DNA from: Camillea tinctor
Lineage: Eukaryota; Ascomycota; Sordariomycetes; Xylariales; Xylariaceae
Assembly (NCBI GenBank): GCA_022578605.1
Contig: MU394066.1
Span: forward strand, 186,001 to 250,000
Direction of reading: 5' to 3'
DNA length: 64,000 nt
The notes under the pieces are model-generated. The model saw only the letters and a program-made list of their open reading frames with translations. It did not search any database and was not told the origin of the DNA. Below are positions 23,640-35,812 of the stretch, in pieces. How positions within the stretch are numbered: the first letter of the stretch is position 1; the number at the start of each line of letters is the position of its first letter. A program made the translations under genes and the position numbers.

Positions 23640-24852
23640 GTTTAATTGGGCTGGGTAAGATCTTTAGGGGCTTGCTGCGTTGGATTCGCAGAGGAGCAGT
23701 TGGCTCTGGAGAACAGCAAAGGGACATCTGTATATATGTATAATACTGGTGAGGAAAAGAATCGATGGCACTTGTACGAAATATACCAAGGGAGAGGAAC
23801 TTGGCAAGAGAAAGATAGCTCCACTTAGGTAAGAGACTCTACATCAATCGTGAACATGCTCAATATCTCTCATGAGCCACAGACACTCCGATTATCTGTC
23901 CCTCGGTATCATGAAATGCAGTAGAAATATCTTTATGGTGCCTAATCAAGCTCTACTGAAAGTCAAGGAGGCTGTAGTAGCCTAAGGTTCTATAATACAC
24001 CAAAGGTCCCTTCACATGTCTTGGAAGAAACCTTTGTTCTCCTCTTGCCGTATCATATATCTCTAGGCTTACATGTTTCAAGCTAGATAGGCTCGCGGCA
24101 GAATTCTATTTAAATGTTCTTCGCACGTCTAAGCCCTTCAAAATGCTCCTAGGGGCTAGGAGCAATTCTGGTATCCTAATCACAAGGTATAATCTCTTCA
24201 CATAACTCCAACCCTCAGCGGGAGCCAAGGAATTAGTTTTTAGCTGTTGAGTTTTGATATCCCAGGCAGTTGAATGGTTCTATATCGAATGTATTGACAA
24301 TGAACTAGGAGCCTAATATATTCTATAGGGCTAGTGAAGCTACCGTAACATAGCAGATATAGAGTCAGTAATAAGGGGCCAGAGTGCTGGCCATTTATTA
24401 TCTTATAGACACCTACAGGTATCTGTGCTTTGAGTAAACCTGGTTGCTCTCGTTCCTCAATCTTTCCTCAATTCAATACTAATGGGTCAAAGCAAGGTAG
24501 TTGCTATGGTGCCTTTAGGCATAGCCTTAATACTGATGCCTTGATATAGTAACCGGTAGCCACAATGATGAATGGTTTTACCTAGCCGTTGCTCCCACAA
24601 CGATAAACGACCTTTAAACGATTTCCACATCTTGGAAGACTATATAATAATATCCCTCTAACCATAGCTTGCCAGAATTACTTTGATCCTCCTTCCACCT
24701 CATAATCCAGTCCTACAACTAACAAACACATATCGTCGAGACTCTGCCACACTTCGACCGAACTCACAATCACCGAACTACCTTATCCATATCGTGACAA
24801 CCCTTCCTCTCGATCATATCCACGACCGGAGAGAAGTCTATGCTCCAGCACT
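23640..24852. other. Spacer upstream of the RRM gene
   Basis: 1.2 kb, moderately AT-rich, with no supportable gene. It includes the 3' flank of the upstream gene and the promoter of the RRM gene. Confidence 0.5.
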
Positions 24853-26175
24853 ATGGGTTCTTACAACACTTCACATAACCTCCCACATGAGGCTGCTACT
24901 CGCTACTCCTTCACACACAACATCAATAACAGCAACAACGAGGATGATCACGTCAACCCAAACACCAGCCAGCCACCACCACTTGATGGCCCTGCCTCCA
25001 ATGGTCCAGAGCCCTACTTGAACCCTCCCCCCCTGGAATTTCCTATCCGAATCTTCAGCCACCCCGCCTGGAGGGACCCCCTCGACTCCCCCTACCACCA
25101 CCGTCCCCCCTCCCCTCGTCCCCGCAGTCCTCCCCCAACCTACCCCTTCCACTCCTCCCCCTTCCACCCCCGGGCCGCCACCGCACACTCCCTCCCGGCC
25201 CTCCTCCCCGGCGGCGTCTCCCCCAACTACAGAGGCAACCCCTTCCTGCCCGCCAACCAATCAGCCGACATCCCCGACGCCGAGAACACCTCGCTCTGGC
25301 TCACGAACCTGCCCCCAAACTGCACCCACCGGATGCTACTCTCCGCGGTGCGCGGGTGCGGCAAAGTCTACGCCACCGTCGTGAACCCGCCCGTCGCAGC
25401 GCAGAACCACATCACCTCGGCGTGCAAGCTGGTGTTCTTCGACGTCGCCGGCGCGCAAGCGCTGCTCCTGCAGGCGCGGGCCGGCCTCTTCAGCGTGGGC
25501 GGGTACGTGCCCCGCGTGCGGCACAACCGCATCCGGTCGGCGGCGCGCCCGCCCGGCCCCCAGAGCCGCGTGCTGCATATCGAGGGCCCCGGCCGCGTCG
25601 TCAACGAGCGGTTCCTCACGGCGTTCTTCCGCGCCCGCTTTCAGTACGAGGTCGAGAGTGTGGAGATGCTGGGGCGCTTCGGCGACCGCACGCGCTTGGA
25701 GTGGCGCTTCGGGAGTTATAGGTGCCAGGCGGAATCTGCGAGGACGTGGATCGCGAGGGAGAAGGAGAGGTGCAGCGGGATTTTGGCGGCGGCGGCGGCT
25801 GCGGCTGTGCGTCCGTGTGGTGTGGTTCCCGGTGGAGGAGGAGGTGGTGGTGGTGCTAGTGGTACTGGTGGGACCAGTGGCGGTGGTGATAATGGTTCAC
25901 GTCCGCGTCTTTTCGATCCCAATATTCTGTATAGGAGATCCAGTAATGACTGGAATCCCAACGATTACATGTCGGAACGAGAAATCCTATTGCGACAGCT
26001 GCAAACATTTCAACATAGTACGCTTCATCAACCAAGTCCACAGCAGCCGGATCTATACCCGCCAGGTCTACAGCAGCAACAAGAGAACCAAGCCCAGGCG
26101 GCAGACCTTGAAGAGTGCCTCGCCTGGCAAGCGGTCACAGTTCACTTTGCTGTCGACCCCTGTTCAATGCCATAA
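24853..26175 (+). CDS. RNA-recognition-motif protein with divergent RRMs
   Basis: A single-exon 440-residue protein, probably an RNA-binding protein. The N-terminal 140 residues are rich in Pro, His, Ser and Asn and probably disordered. A first RRM-like domain begins at about residue 145 (NTSLWLTNLPPNCTHRMLLS, an RNP2-like strand followed by helix 1) and runs to about 215. A second RRM-like segment starts at about 235 (SRVLHIEGPGRVVNERFLTAFFRARF) and runs to about 295. RNP1 is not canonical, so RNA contacts may be unusual. An Ala run and a Gly-rich tract follow (about 312-352), then a Gln-rich C-terminus. GC content is far higher in the folded part than in the flanks. The target RNA is unknown. 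Confidence 0.75.
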   Translation: MGSYNTSHNLPHEAATRYSFTHNINNSNNEDDHVNPNTSQPPPLDGPASNGPEPYLNPPPLEFPIRIFSHPAWRDPLDSPYHHRPPSPRPRSPPPTYPFHSSPFHPRAATAHSLPALLPGGVSPNYRGNPFLPANQSADIPDAENTSLWLTNLPPNCTHRMLLSAVRGCGKVYATVVNPPVAAQNHITSACKLVFFDVAGAQALLLQARAGLFSVGGYVPRVRHNRIRSAARPPGPQSRVLHIEGPGRVVNERFLTAFFRARFQYEVESVEMLGRFGDRTRLEWRFGSYRCQAESARTWIAREKERCSGILAAAAAAAVRPCGVVPGGGGGGGGASGTGGTSGGGDNGSRPRLFDPNILYRRSSNDWNPNDYMSEREILLRQLQTFQHSTLHQPSPQQPDLYPPGLQQQQENQAQAADLEECLAWQAVTVHFAVDPCSMP

Positions 26176-28565
26176 AGTTAAGGTGATATTGGGTGGGCGG
26201 TGGGACAGGTAAGTATTTACAGAATACCTGATCAGATTTGTTATATCGTCCTCAATATCTCCTCCGCCCCTTTTATGATGCTGCAAGTCCATTGCTAACG
26301 AGACACGATCGAAAGCAGATTACACAGCGAAGGATTGTAGCCAGCTCCATAAGGACAATATCAGCCATCTAATCTTGGTACTTGCAAGATGAACAGTACT
26401 CTTCCTTTCCTACTCGATACCCCTAAACCGTACAAACTCCATATCTAAACTGGAGCACCGATATCTACATCCTATTTACATCACCTATCTACCTTTCCAC
26501 AAGCTCACACAGCCTCTAGATTGTCAACCATAATTATGGCTTCTCTTCACACACAGTATCTACTTATTCAACCTACACCGTATATCCCTTCACATCGCAA
26601 CATCAGGAGGGAGGTGGGCACCATCGCTATTTTCCCCGAAATCGGTATCAAAGGGAAGAAAGAATATAGCAACAACAAAACGAGAAAAGGGGAAACAGAG
26701 ATTGTGAAGTTTTGTTTCTTGGCTTGGTGTGGATTCAAAAAAAAAAAAAAGAATTCACAAGATGTGTTATTAGTTATACCGCCATCTAGGTAGATAGATC
26801 AACACGTTCTCTCGTTTTACCAGAAAACATATATCTTGCGTTCTTCAGCGTGACCCTTCGTATCATGTCCTTTATTATCTGTCCCCTTAGTGTAGAATAC
26901 CTCATGGCGGTTGGCATATCCATGTAGTAAAGACTACTTCTTATTTTTATTAAGAACCGTATAGTTTCTAATTTTCTTTTCCCACCACCTCATTATTCAT
27001 AACGGACACACCTCCACAAGACACAAATCTATATATACACATCCTCAGTTGCACCATCAAGACTAACCCACTACCTAACACCAGTTCATCTCCATATCTA
27101 CTCACCCACGACCTTTGTCCCCAACACAGAAAACAGTCACACATCTACCCATCACACCACCAACACACCGAAAATAAAAGAAAATAGGGGGTATCATCCA
27201 TCCAATTCATACCTCTCTACTTCCAATATACACAATCTATATAGCCCACCTACTCTACCCTGCCTTCCCACCCAACCCATTAAAGATATTCTATCTAGTG
27301 CTATCCCAAACACCATTCTCTCCCCCTCTCGTCCTTCCTCCTCTCCACCATATCCCGATTCCACACGGATAGATCAGCCATAAACATCTCCCTACCGAGC
27401 TAGGTAGATATCTATACAGAGCAAGTATCCTATGGTCTCGTCGGAAAATCTAGGTTAAAGGGGATAGATATACGGTAAACCCTCAACAACGCGAGGGTTC
27501 GTTGCAAAATCTCCACACCGACACATTTCCCTCCCTCTTTACTTCCTCCCCTCTCCCTTCTTCGCTCACTGCCCCCCACAAGGAAAGAAAAGAAGAAAGC
27601 CAAAACAAAAAATGCCGAATCCTTCATGTCGTATAAAAAAACACCTTTTGTCCCATATTTCATATTTCGTATCATACTAGTAGTGCCATTCAAATTGTAA
27701 TATGTACTTTCAAACTGATCAGGTCAATTCGCTTTCAATTCAAAAAACCTACAAAAAAACAACTCAACCACTTTCGTCCCCAGGACGTGTTTTTTTTTCC
27801 ATCCCCCCAACCTCCTTTTTGGCTTAAATATACTCTCTCTTTCTCTTTCTCGTATGCATATGGGATATCTGTTGAAGAGAAGTAATGATGAAAAAAATGA
27901 TTCCTTAATTTTCTTTGTTTTTGCAAACTACCAAAGGTGAGAAGAAGAATAAAAAAGATGACAAGAAAAGACTAATGGAATGGCAACGATGGTGGTGTGT
28001 GCGAGCTGGTGGTATATGTAAGTATGGAATACGATGGTGAGTATGGGCGACATAAATAATCATGTGTTTTTCCATTCACCTTTTTACTAGGGATGGATGA
28101 AGTAGGGACAGAGAGTTATAAGAAAAGATCAAGACTAGAGTGAGCAGCAGTAAAAAGAAAGGGGGGAAAAAATAGTAAACATCCACAACCAATTGTCGGC
28201 CTGTAACGAACAAGAATTTAATTTGATCAGACGAATTTTCTCCCCTTAATACGATATCTCCAGAAGCGTGAAAAAATAATACAAAATAATTCCGCTGCCG
28301 CGACGCCTGGTGCCTGACAAGATGCCGTGTTTACAGAAACAAGTGAGGATCCATTGAGAGCGATCAAGCCCCCCTGCTTGTACTTATAGAATGATTTAGG
28401 TAACAAAGGGAAAATACCGAGTCGTAACATATGCGCTAGTGAATACTAGGTGTGGTGGGAGACGGAGAGAGAAAGGGAGAAAAGAAGCCGCCTTTGAAGT
28501 TCGTGAACCGAGAAGCGAGACTTCTAGAGTAATTGTTGGGACTGGGAAGAGAAGAGAAAAATCAT
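26176..28565. other. Gene-free stretch between the RRM gene and pro45
   Basis: 2.4 kb of AT-rich, C-poor/CA-rich sequence with A runs (about 26738-26751) and no convincing ORF. It probably holds the 3' regions of both converging genes. Confidence 0.5.
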
Positions 28566-30962
28566 TCATCGATCAAGGCGTGGCTGTGGTTGCCAGCCAT
28601 TTATATAAGCCATCAAGCCCATGCCGATTAGTACTACCCCTAACATGGAGGCGTATGGTATGCTCTCAGTAAGAGCTTGGTTGCGTGATAGCATCTCCGC
28701 TTGTGCGGTTTTCTGGGTAATAGTATTAGTTCGTGATAGTTTCGGTTGGTCGTTCGGTTCGCCGGGTAATATATGAGGTTGGCTTGAGCCCGTGGAGGGG
28801 GTCCTAGCCAAGGTGGAAAATTCCTCAGACGTCTCACTAAGATTGTCGGAGTGAACAGTACGAGAATCAATCACGATCCTCTCGCGAGCAGCCGCCTCCC
28901 TAGTTTCAGCGTCTCTCCGAATTTGCAGTGCCATTTCAGCTAGGCTCTTGCGGTCTGTGTCTCTTTCTATTTCGGCCGTCTCTGCCCGCTGCTTGTACGT
29001 TTCCAGCTGTTGCCTGAGGTCTTTCATCTCCAACACCATCGACTCAATCTGGGCATGTAGATGTGTTGCAGAGGCTTCGATGCTCTCGGCATTAGGAGCG
29101 ACGGACCTATCAGCATCGCCCATTATCGTATCAGTGTCGGAAGACGATAATTCATCTGCGGGTACCTCGAAGGCTGCCTCTAGGACAGTTTCCTCGCTAT
29201 CTGGCTTCTTAGCGGACCCGTTCATTTTCGAAGAAGCAGCATCTTCCAGTCTCTTGACCAGTTCCTCCTTAGCTTCTCGCTCCGTCTGAAGCAGCTGCTC
29301 AAGATCACGCATGCGCACAGTTTGTTCTTCTATTTCTCGTCTCGCGTTGTTCAAAGCATCTGTTAATTGCAGAATCTGGCTAACATTACCGTCTTGGCGA
29401 ATGGGGGATACGCTGTGGGTAGGCAGCTTGGGACGTTCGGTGGTGCCGCGCTTTAATGATGGGACGTCGGGCTTCTCGGGTAATGGTTGCTGTGGTGGAG
29501 GCGCCGGGGGTTCAGAGAATCTCGTCTTGTTATCCGTTCTGAACGGTATCCCGTTTCCGTTCACAATGTTCGGTTTAGGGGGTTCAGCAACCTCAGGCTT
29601 CTCAAGATCTTTGATGTCCTCCTTGGAGAGTAAAGCCTGTACGAAATGGCCAGTTCGCCCAAGGTCTTGGGATTGTAGTCGCGCATTCCGCATTTCAAGC
29701 TAGAAAATCAATTAGACAACGATACGATAAAAAAGGGATGGGTGATGAATAGAACGAACCTGAAGTCGCTTGACGATCTGCTCGGTACTGATGGGTGAGA
29801 AGAAGAAGCCTCGCTGGGGTTGCATGCCGTTCATCTGCGGACCCATCATTCCATTGCCTTGCATCATCTGGCCATTCCTCATAGACGGCTGGCTCCCGTT
29901 CCGCTGCCGCATGGGGACTGCGCCCTGGGGTCCCATCATCATCATCGAGCTATTCGTCGGGTCGAGGTCACCAAAACTCATATCGAGTAGGTTGGTGGAG
30001 GTGTTCAAAAACCCTGCATGCTCAACCTTGGCAGCAACTTTATGATGCACCACAGTCTTCTGATCTTCGCTCACGATATCAATCCCCAGCTCCAAATGGT
30101 CTCCCGTCTGCAGCTCGTGAGGTTCGGACTCGCGATTTTCTTGCGACAGGCGCGCGCCATTCACAAAGGTACCATTAGAAGACTTCACATCTCGGATCAT
30201 AATCTTCCCCTGCCGATCGGCCCATATCTCGGCATGCTGACGCGAAAGCACCTTGGAATCGAAAAATCCGTTGACGGGAGTAGGAACCGTCTTGGCATTT
30301 GTCTGACGACCGATCCTAAGGGTATCAGGGGAGAAAGGTACAGAGATGGTCTTGCGCTCGAAGGTGCCGTTGAGGGAGAGGAGGTAGAGCACAGGCTGGT
30401 TGCCGGGGGGCATAGGATCGGGCATAGGACGAGGCATGGACTGCTGTGCAGCCATCTGGGCCTGGGAGGGAAGTATGGGGGAGGGCGAATGTATCGAGGC
30501 AGACCCATTAAGGCCGCCGATCAGCTGGGGCCGGCCGGCGGACATTCTAACGAAGTCGGAGGGATTGTCGGGCTTCGAGCTGGACCAAGGACCCTTTCCC
30601 TGGGGACGTTTCCGCGGTGCAGAGGCGGCAGAGGCGGCCCCGGCGTTGTTCGCACCAGGACCAGGACCGGCACCAAGACCGGTACCATTCGTCCACGAAG
30701 TCAAATCTCCGGTAGAGGACATGGGGGTGCCATTCGACTGCTGGGACGAGGCGCTGGAGACGGTAGAAGAGGAGGAAGTCGAGGAGATGGAGGAGATGGA
30801 GGAGGAAGAGTTGTTCCTTTGCAGGCTTTTTCTCGGCATAAACATTCGGTTGAGGTCTTCGGGGTTCACGATCTGACCAGGATGACCACCATTAATCCCA
30901 TTCATGCTCCACGCCGACCGGTTGTGCTGGTTAAAGGTTGGCGGGCTCGCGACGGCCGTCAT
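28566..30962 (-). CDS. pro45: FHA-domain tail-anchored protein, STRIPAK subunit Pro45/SLMAP (Far9/Far10-like)
   Basis: Two exons (30962-29760 and 29699-28566) joined over a 60-nt intron (GTTCGT donor, TAG acceptor, phase 0) give 778 residues. A Ser-rich, Gly/Ala-rich N-terminus leads to a forkhead-associated domain at about residues 195-300. It has the phosphothreonine-binding residues in place: GR in LRIGRQ, SRQH and SSNGTFVNG. Next come a Met/Gly-rich linker, coiled-coil segments (EIEEQTVRMRDLEQLLQ; MVLEMKDLRQQLETYKQRAE) and a single C-terminal membrane span (YASMLGVVLIGMGLMAYING) with a short tail. This order (FHA, coiled coil, tail anchor) defines SLMAP/Pro45. That protein places the STRIPAK phosphatase-kinase complex on ER, nuclear-envelope and mitochondrial membranes and controls cell fusion and sexual development in filamentous fungi. 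Confidence 0.85.
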
Positions 30963-32590
30963 GAGGGAAGCTGGCGCGATGGCCCGGGGAGATTAAGGAT
31001 GCGGAGGGATAATGAGAAGGGTGTTGCTGGGGGGGGATGTTTCCTATCTGTTGAAAACAGAGGAAGCGATCCGGAGGGGATGGGTATCAGATTGTCCGAG
31101 CTGTCGTGACCAGCATTCACGCGACGGAATACAAAGAGAGTCTAGAAATGCGCGACAGCAATGCTAAGGAATGTGCGGAATAGCGATACGGTATTGTCAT
31201 GTAATTGTTGTTGCTGGTTCTTGTTCTGTTGTCTTTTTTTATGGTCCGTTGCTTGTCTCGACCTTTCTTTTCCTTTGGCACGGAATGAAAAAAAAAAGGT
31301 TGATGGGGGTGTATTGCTAATAAGATGAACAGGATTGTCAGTTATTTTGTTATTATTTTTTTCTTTTGAAAGGGGTTTCAAGATGCAAGAGAAATTCTGG
31401 TTGGTTGAATAGAAGGGATAGATGGAGATGGAATGAATGATGAAGGATGGTGGTGTGGATGTGGATATGGTGGAAAGTGGCCCGAGAGGATTTGTTGTTC
31501 ATTAGAGGATTGAAGGGAAATGCGGGTTAAAGTGAATGGAGCGACGAGAGAAACAGTGGTGGTGTAGAGAGAGAGCAGAGACAAGAACATGAACAAGAGA
31601 ACAAGAAAAAAGGGTCAGGGCGGATGGATTCGAAACGTACCGAACAAAAGTGTAATGTGGAGAGAAGAAGGGGGGTATCTCAATATTGTAATAAGTTGTA
31701 CTGACTCTTTCTATTCTTCTTTTTTCTAAGACAAAAAAGGTCGAATGTTGAATGTCGAATGTCGCGATGCTCGATGGGTTGAAATGTTGGAGAGGGTCTC
31801 GGGATGATGGAGTTGTGGAATAAAAAAAAAAAAGAAAGAGAGGAGAGGTTGTTTCCAGTTGTCAGGATTCGACGGTTAGCTGCCCTTACTGAGTCAAGCC
31901 TAGTGCGGTTTGCAGCCTATCCACGGTACAGTGCTATGTGTACCTACCTAAAATCGCCAAATCGCCCTACCGATTAACACCAAACACTAAAAAATCACCT
32001 AAACAGAACCCGTAAATCGTAAACCACGCCCGTGCGATTGTCGAATTATCACTGGGTTGTCTGGTTGTCTGCACTTTAAAAATACATGGTCCGTGCACCA
32101 GGTATCCAGGTACCTACATATTTGACACTCTGCTATTGGCAGGGGAAGTCCATGTATAATGCAGAAAAAATCGGAAAAAATGGGTTGGTTGAGCTGCAGC
32201 GAGTCAGATGACAGGACGAATTGTTGAACTTGATTAATACAGCAGTGTTTGATGGATTTCATCTTCTATTCGTTCACTATCCGCCGCATTACGTAGATTC
32301 TGGAGTCGTAAGACGTAGTCAACAGCTCTCCAAGTGTACAATGACAAATGACCTGACCTGATCTGACCTGGTCCGTGCCCCACTAAGAGTTGACGACTTA
32401 GAAGCACAGTGCTCTAAGCACGTGATCCTGGCAAATCCGTATCGCCCCATGTATCGTAACGTAATATGAACCTAGATTAGATACTTTGAGCGCTTGGACC
32501 AGGTTAGTCACTCCTGTCTTTTTTATTTCCTAATGATCTTCAGCCGCGCCAAGAGCTGGAGAATGAAAGTCCCCGAGTCCATCTTTCTTG

Positions 32591-32631
<41 letters not shown>

Positions 32632-32990
32632 CTCTAGAGACCCTATGTCCATCCACTGCTAACGAAAGTAGCTCAGAACTCAATTACTACCCAGCACTTA
32701 CTTACCTAACCTAACCTAACCTATTACCCGTCAAGTCCCGCTAACCCCGGCTTTTTAACCAATTACCTGCTCAACTTTGACCTACAGCGGGGTCTATTCA
32801 AACCTTTTCCACTTATTCGCAGTCGCACCACCTGCATCACCAAAACCACCATCACCACCTCTACTACTACCATTTCCTCCATACTTCAAGCAAGCTATAC
32901 ACACATATAGATACATATTCCCTCAGTGCATAGCTTTGCTACTTTTTTATTCTTGTTCCTCTTATTTTCCAAAGCAGTAGTTAAGCCAAA
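30963..32990. promoter_or_regulatory. Divergent promoter region between pro45 and mgr2
   Basis: 2.0 kb between the two start codons. The first 900 bp on the pro45 side is GA/TG-rich with short ORFs and may be a long 5' leader, as is common for signalling genes. A 31-T tract lies at 32597-32627 and CCTAACCTAACCTAACC at about 32706-32722. No gene is supported inside it. Confidence 0.5.
32597..32627. repeat. Poly-T tract of 31 bases
   Basis: An uninterrupted run of 31 T, about 360 bp upstream of the mgr2 start. Long dA:dT tracts exclude nucleosomes, so it may help open the promoter. Its exact length could also be a sequencing artefact. Confidence 0.9.
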
Positions 32991-33615
32991 ATGCCGCCTA
33001 TGCCTGCGAACCGGGGCCACGCGGGGCCATCTACCGTCGATAAACGTAGGGCTCTCTCACCAACTCCCAGCTATCTAGATCAGCTGCAGCGCAGAAGCTA
33101 ATGCAAAAAAAAACCATGATGCAGTAAAAATGGGTGCCATGATGGGCGGAAGTAGGTTTCTCTGCAAATAACTATGGAAATCACCTAGCATCCCTATATA
33201 CTGACAGCTAAGCATAGCTGTCGGTGTCATCATCGGCTTCATCTTCGGTATGGTTATCTTGCTCTAGACTACGTGCCGAAATTGCAAGGTCAGGCCGGTA
33301 GGCAACCTGACGGACTGACCGATCGCAAAACAGGTACCGTCAACATTTTCCGATATGGCGCCGGGACGAACGGTATCATGAGGACCCTGGGTCAGTACAT
33401 GCTTGGTTCTGGAGCCACATTCGGGTGAGTAAAGAGGTTGCAGTTGCTCAAGTCCTCAGATCGCCCGCTGATCACCTCCCACAAGCTTCTTCATGTCAAT
33501 CGGCAGTGTCATTCGGACCGATGCCTCCCCCATAGCTGTCGAAGCCTTTGCACGAGCCCAACGGCGGCCTTACATCATGGCCGCACAGCGAGCTTACCGA
33601 CCTCGCGACGAATAG
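32991..33615 (+). CDS. mgr2: Mgr2/ROMO1, inner-membrane subunit of the TIM23 translocase
   Basis: Five small exons: 32991-33045, 33125-33151, 33218-33247, 33334-33424 and 33486-33615. The introns are 79, 66, 86 and 61 nt, each with a GT donor and AG acceptor, and all phases close to give 110 residues. No single reading frame shows it. The assembled protein carries the family signature: DKLKMGAMMGG, TVGVIIGFIFG (first span), then RYGAGTNGIMRTLGQYMLGS and ATFGFFMSIGSVIRTD (second span). Mgr2 couples the TIM23 channel to the motor and controls lateral release of inner-membrane proteins; the metazoan homologue is ROMO1. A basic C-terminal tail of about 30 residues (AQRRPYIMAAQRAYRPRDE) is longer than in ROMO1, as in fungal Mgr2. 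Exons 2 and 3 are only 27 and 30 nt. Confidence 0.93.
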
Positions 33616-35812
33616 TATGCGCCCACAGGCCTGAACTGAAGAAAAACATAGACGAATATTCAATCTGAGGCTGCATATCAAATCGGTAGATATTGCCCTC
33701 AGAATAGAGGGTGCCGCCCTCGCATTTATCTTCATCGTTCCACCCCGGAAGAGACCTCCGCTCCGTTCATTATATACCGAGGATGAAACATTAGTTTTAA
33801 GCCTCGAATTTATCGTTGATCCAGGCTGCTACTGATCCTGAACATACAATTGTATTGATATCCTGTACATAATATGGCGTTAAAACACCAGTTGCCGTTG
33901 ATTATGCTGTTTGTGGTTGATGGCACTAGCTTCAGGGGTAGCCACCCAACAGGGAGGGTGAATCAAGATCTATCCTACCACCTTGGTCAAGCTTCGCATC
34001 AGACAAAATGAAAGCAAGAGAAGAAAGAAAACAAAATGAAAAACTAAGAGATCAACTGACTCGGAAGGATCATCCAGCAAATGGATATCCAAGCATTGTC
34101 CATGCGATTTTCGTGTTATTAAACTAATGATGATGACCAGACGAGGAAAAAAAAAAAAAAAAAACCCTTCAAATAAGCGTCAGCAGTGCTGATTATACAC
34201 TAGTCTTTTCAAAATGCAAGAGGGGAGGGGGGAGAGGAAGATTTCTATGAACAGACATCAAGGCTTCAGCCGTGTTGTTGTCGTCGCAGACCGAATCGAA
34301 GTCTCAGCTTCCACCACCAAATCTCCACGAAAAAGCCATAGTGTACGCCACAACTAGAAGAAAACAATAGCAACAAAGACTCACGATATACAAAAAAGCA
34401 AAAGTGGCTTACAAACTAGCTATAAGTCCCTCGACTTGCTGTCCATTCAGGACACTAAATATGCAGATCGTTGCTGGGACTTGTCCCGTCCCTTCGCATA
34501 GCCCGCCTCGTATTTTCAGTATGGTGCTTAATCCCCTGACGCTAGCACGATATCTGTCTCGAAAGTGCAGCGACATATACGACTCTGTCATGAAGCCGGC
34601 CTTTCTTTTAGGAAAACAACAAATATCAACCTCAATGGTGCATACACATTTGGAAGTTGGTAATGCGCAGTGTTCTTATAAATGAGCACATGTCATTTAG
34701 TATGTATCTGACAGATTGATGTCAGAATAAAGGAGGGACGTCACAACGTAGTATTGTTGAGGCTCGTGACACCCTAGAGATCAAGATGTAAAAATAGTAA
34801 GCCAAGATATGAATGGCTGAGCCCTTGTGGTACGTGACAATGCATCTTTTCAGATTTGACATGAGCTTATTCGTTTCTTTTTGTGTCCTATAGGCTTATA
34901 GATCCAGCTCAAATAAGGGCATAGTCATGGGCCAATCACCGCTCTAGCGGCTCATGCGTCCAGACGGTTGAGACATACCTGTTCGAGGGATATTGCTGGT
35001 TCCTGCGGGTTGTATGTAGTCTCGGTTCCCTTGCGTCTGCATAGGGGTAAGGGGGGTTCGATATATGGCTGATGTTGTATGGCTACTATAATGTGGCTTG
35101 CTTGAGATGGGCCAATCACTACATGCATATTTACCTATTCTCGATCAAAAAGGGCTATACAGAACCCAATACAGCACATCTAGTTCGACCAAGCTAGACA
35201 ACAAAAAACATCAATAGGGCCGTCCCGGCGAATACTGGCTATCAGACATCTCCAAACAGAACCTCCCCTTTATCTCTTAGCCCGAAAACCTTATCCCTCT
35301 CCTACAGACTAGTAGGGCGAGAGGGCGGGATTTCGGGTCTGAGGCTGAGAGTGATTCTCTCGCCGTGCAGGATGGACAATGTCCCCTTCCCGAGCGGGTA
35401 GAAATTAACGGATCTGAGCCAAGCGGACCCGAGGAAGGAGAAGAACCCGCCCGCGCGCCACTGAACACATCATTCATTAACTTGGGAATAGACCATGTAC
35501 CCTACCTTGCTAGTGTCTCGAAGCTGGAGGTCTCTAGAAGGAAAACAACAACAACAAGGATGGTTTTTGTTTAGTTTAGTCGTGGCCGAGTTCCATATCT
35601 CTTCTATTCTGGGGCCGCTGGTTGCTGCTCATATAATGAGGGCTTCTATCCTCGATTTTTGAACACCCTCTCCTCCGTGTCTTACTCACGCCGTACTTCT
35701 TTCTGCAGACTGGAGCGCACGCCTTCGTCGCTCATTCGTTCTTTACCCTTCCTCTCTTTAACACATAGGCTTTTCTATAGCCGTCCGGTCTTTCTTTGGT
35801 TTCTAATTCATA
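33616..35812. other. Gene-free stretch between mgr2 and the laccase gene
   Basis: 2.2 kb. An 18-A tract lies at 34147-34164. A GC-richer island at about 35280-35480 carries only a short minus-strand frame with no recognisable domain. The last few hundred bases should contain the laccase promoter. Confidence 0.5.
34147..34164. repeat. Poly-A tract of 18 bases
   Basis: An uninterrupted run of 18 A in gene-free DNA. Confidence 0.9.

Noticed and set aside
30018..31109. 363-codon plus-strand ORF opposite pro45
   Set aside because: It lies across the FHA domain on the other strand and is Gly/Arg-rich without motifs. The minus strand is clearly the coding one.
35277..35477. GC-richer island with a 66-codon minus-strand ORF
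   Set aside because: No recognisable domain, and the gene-like composition is limited to about 200 bp. It could be a relic but cannot be supported.
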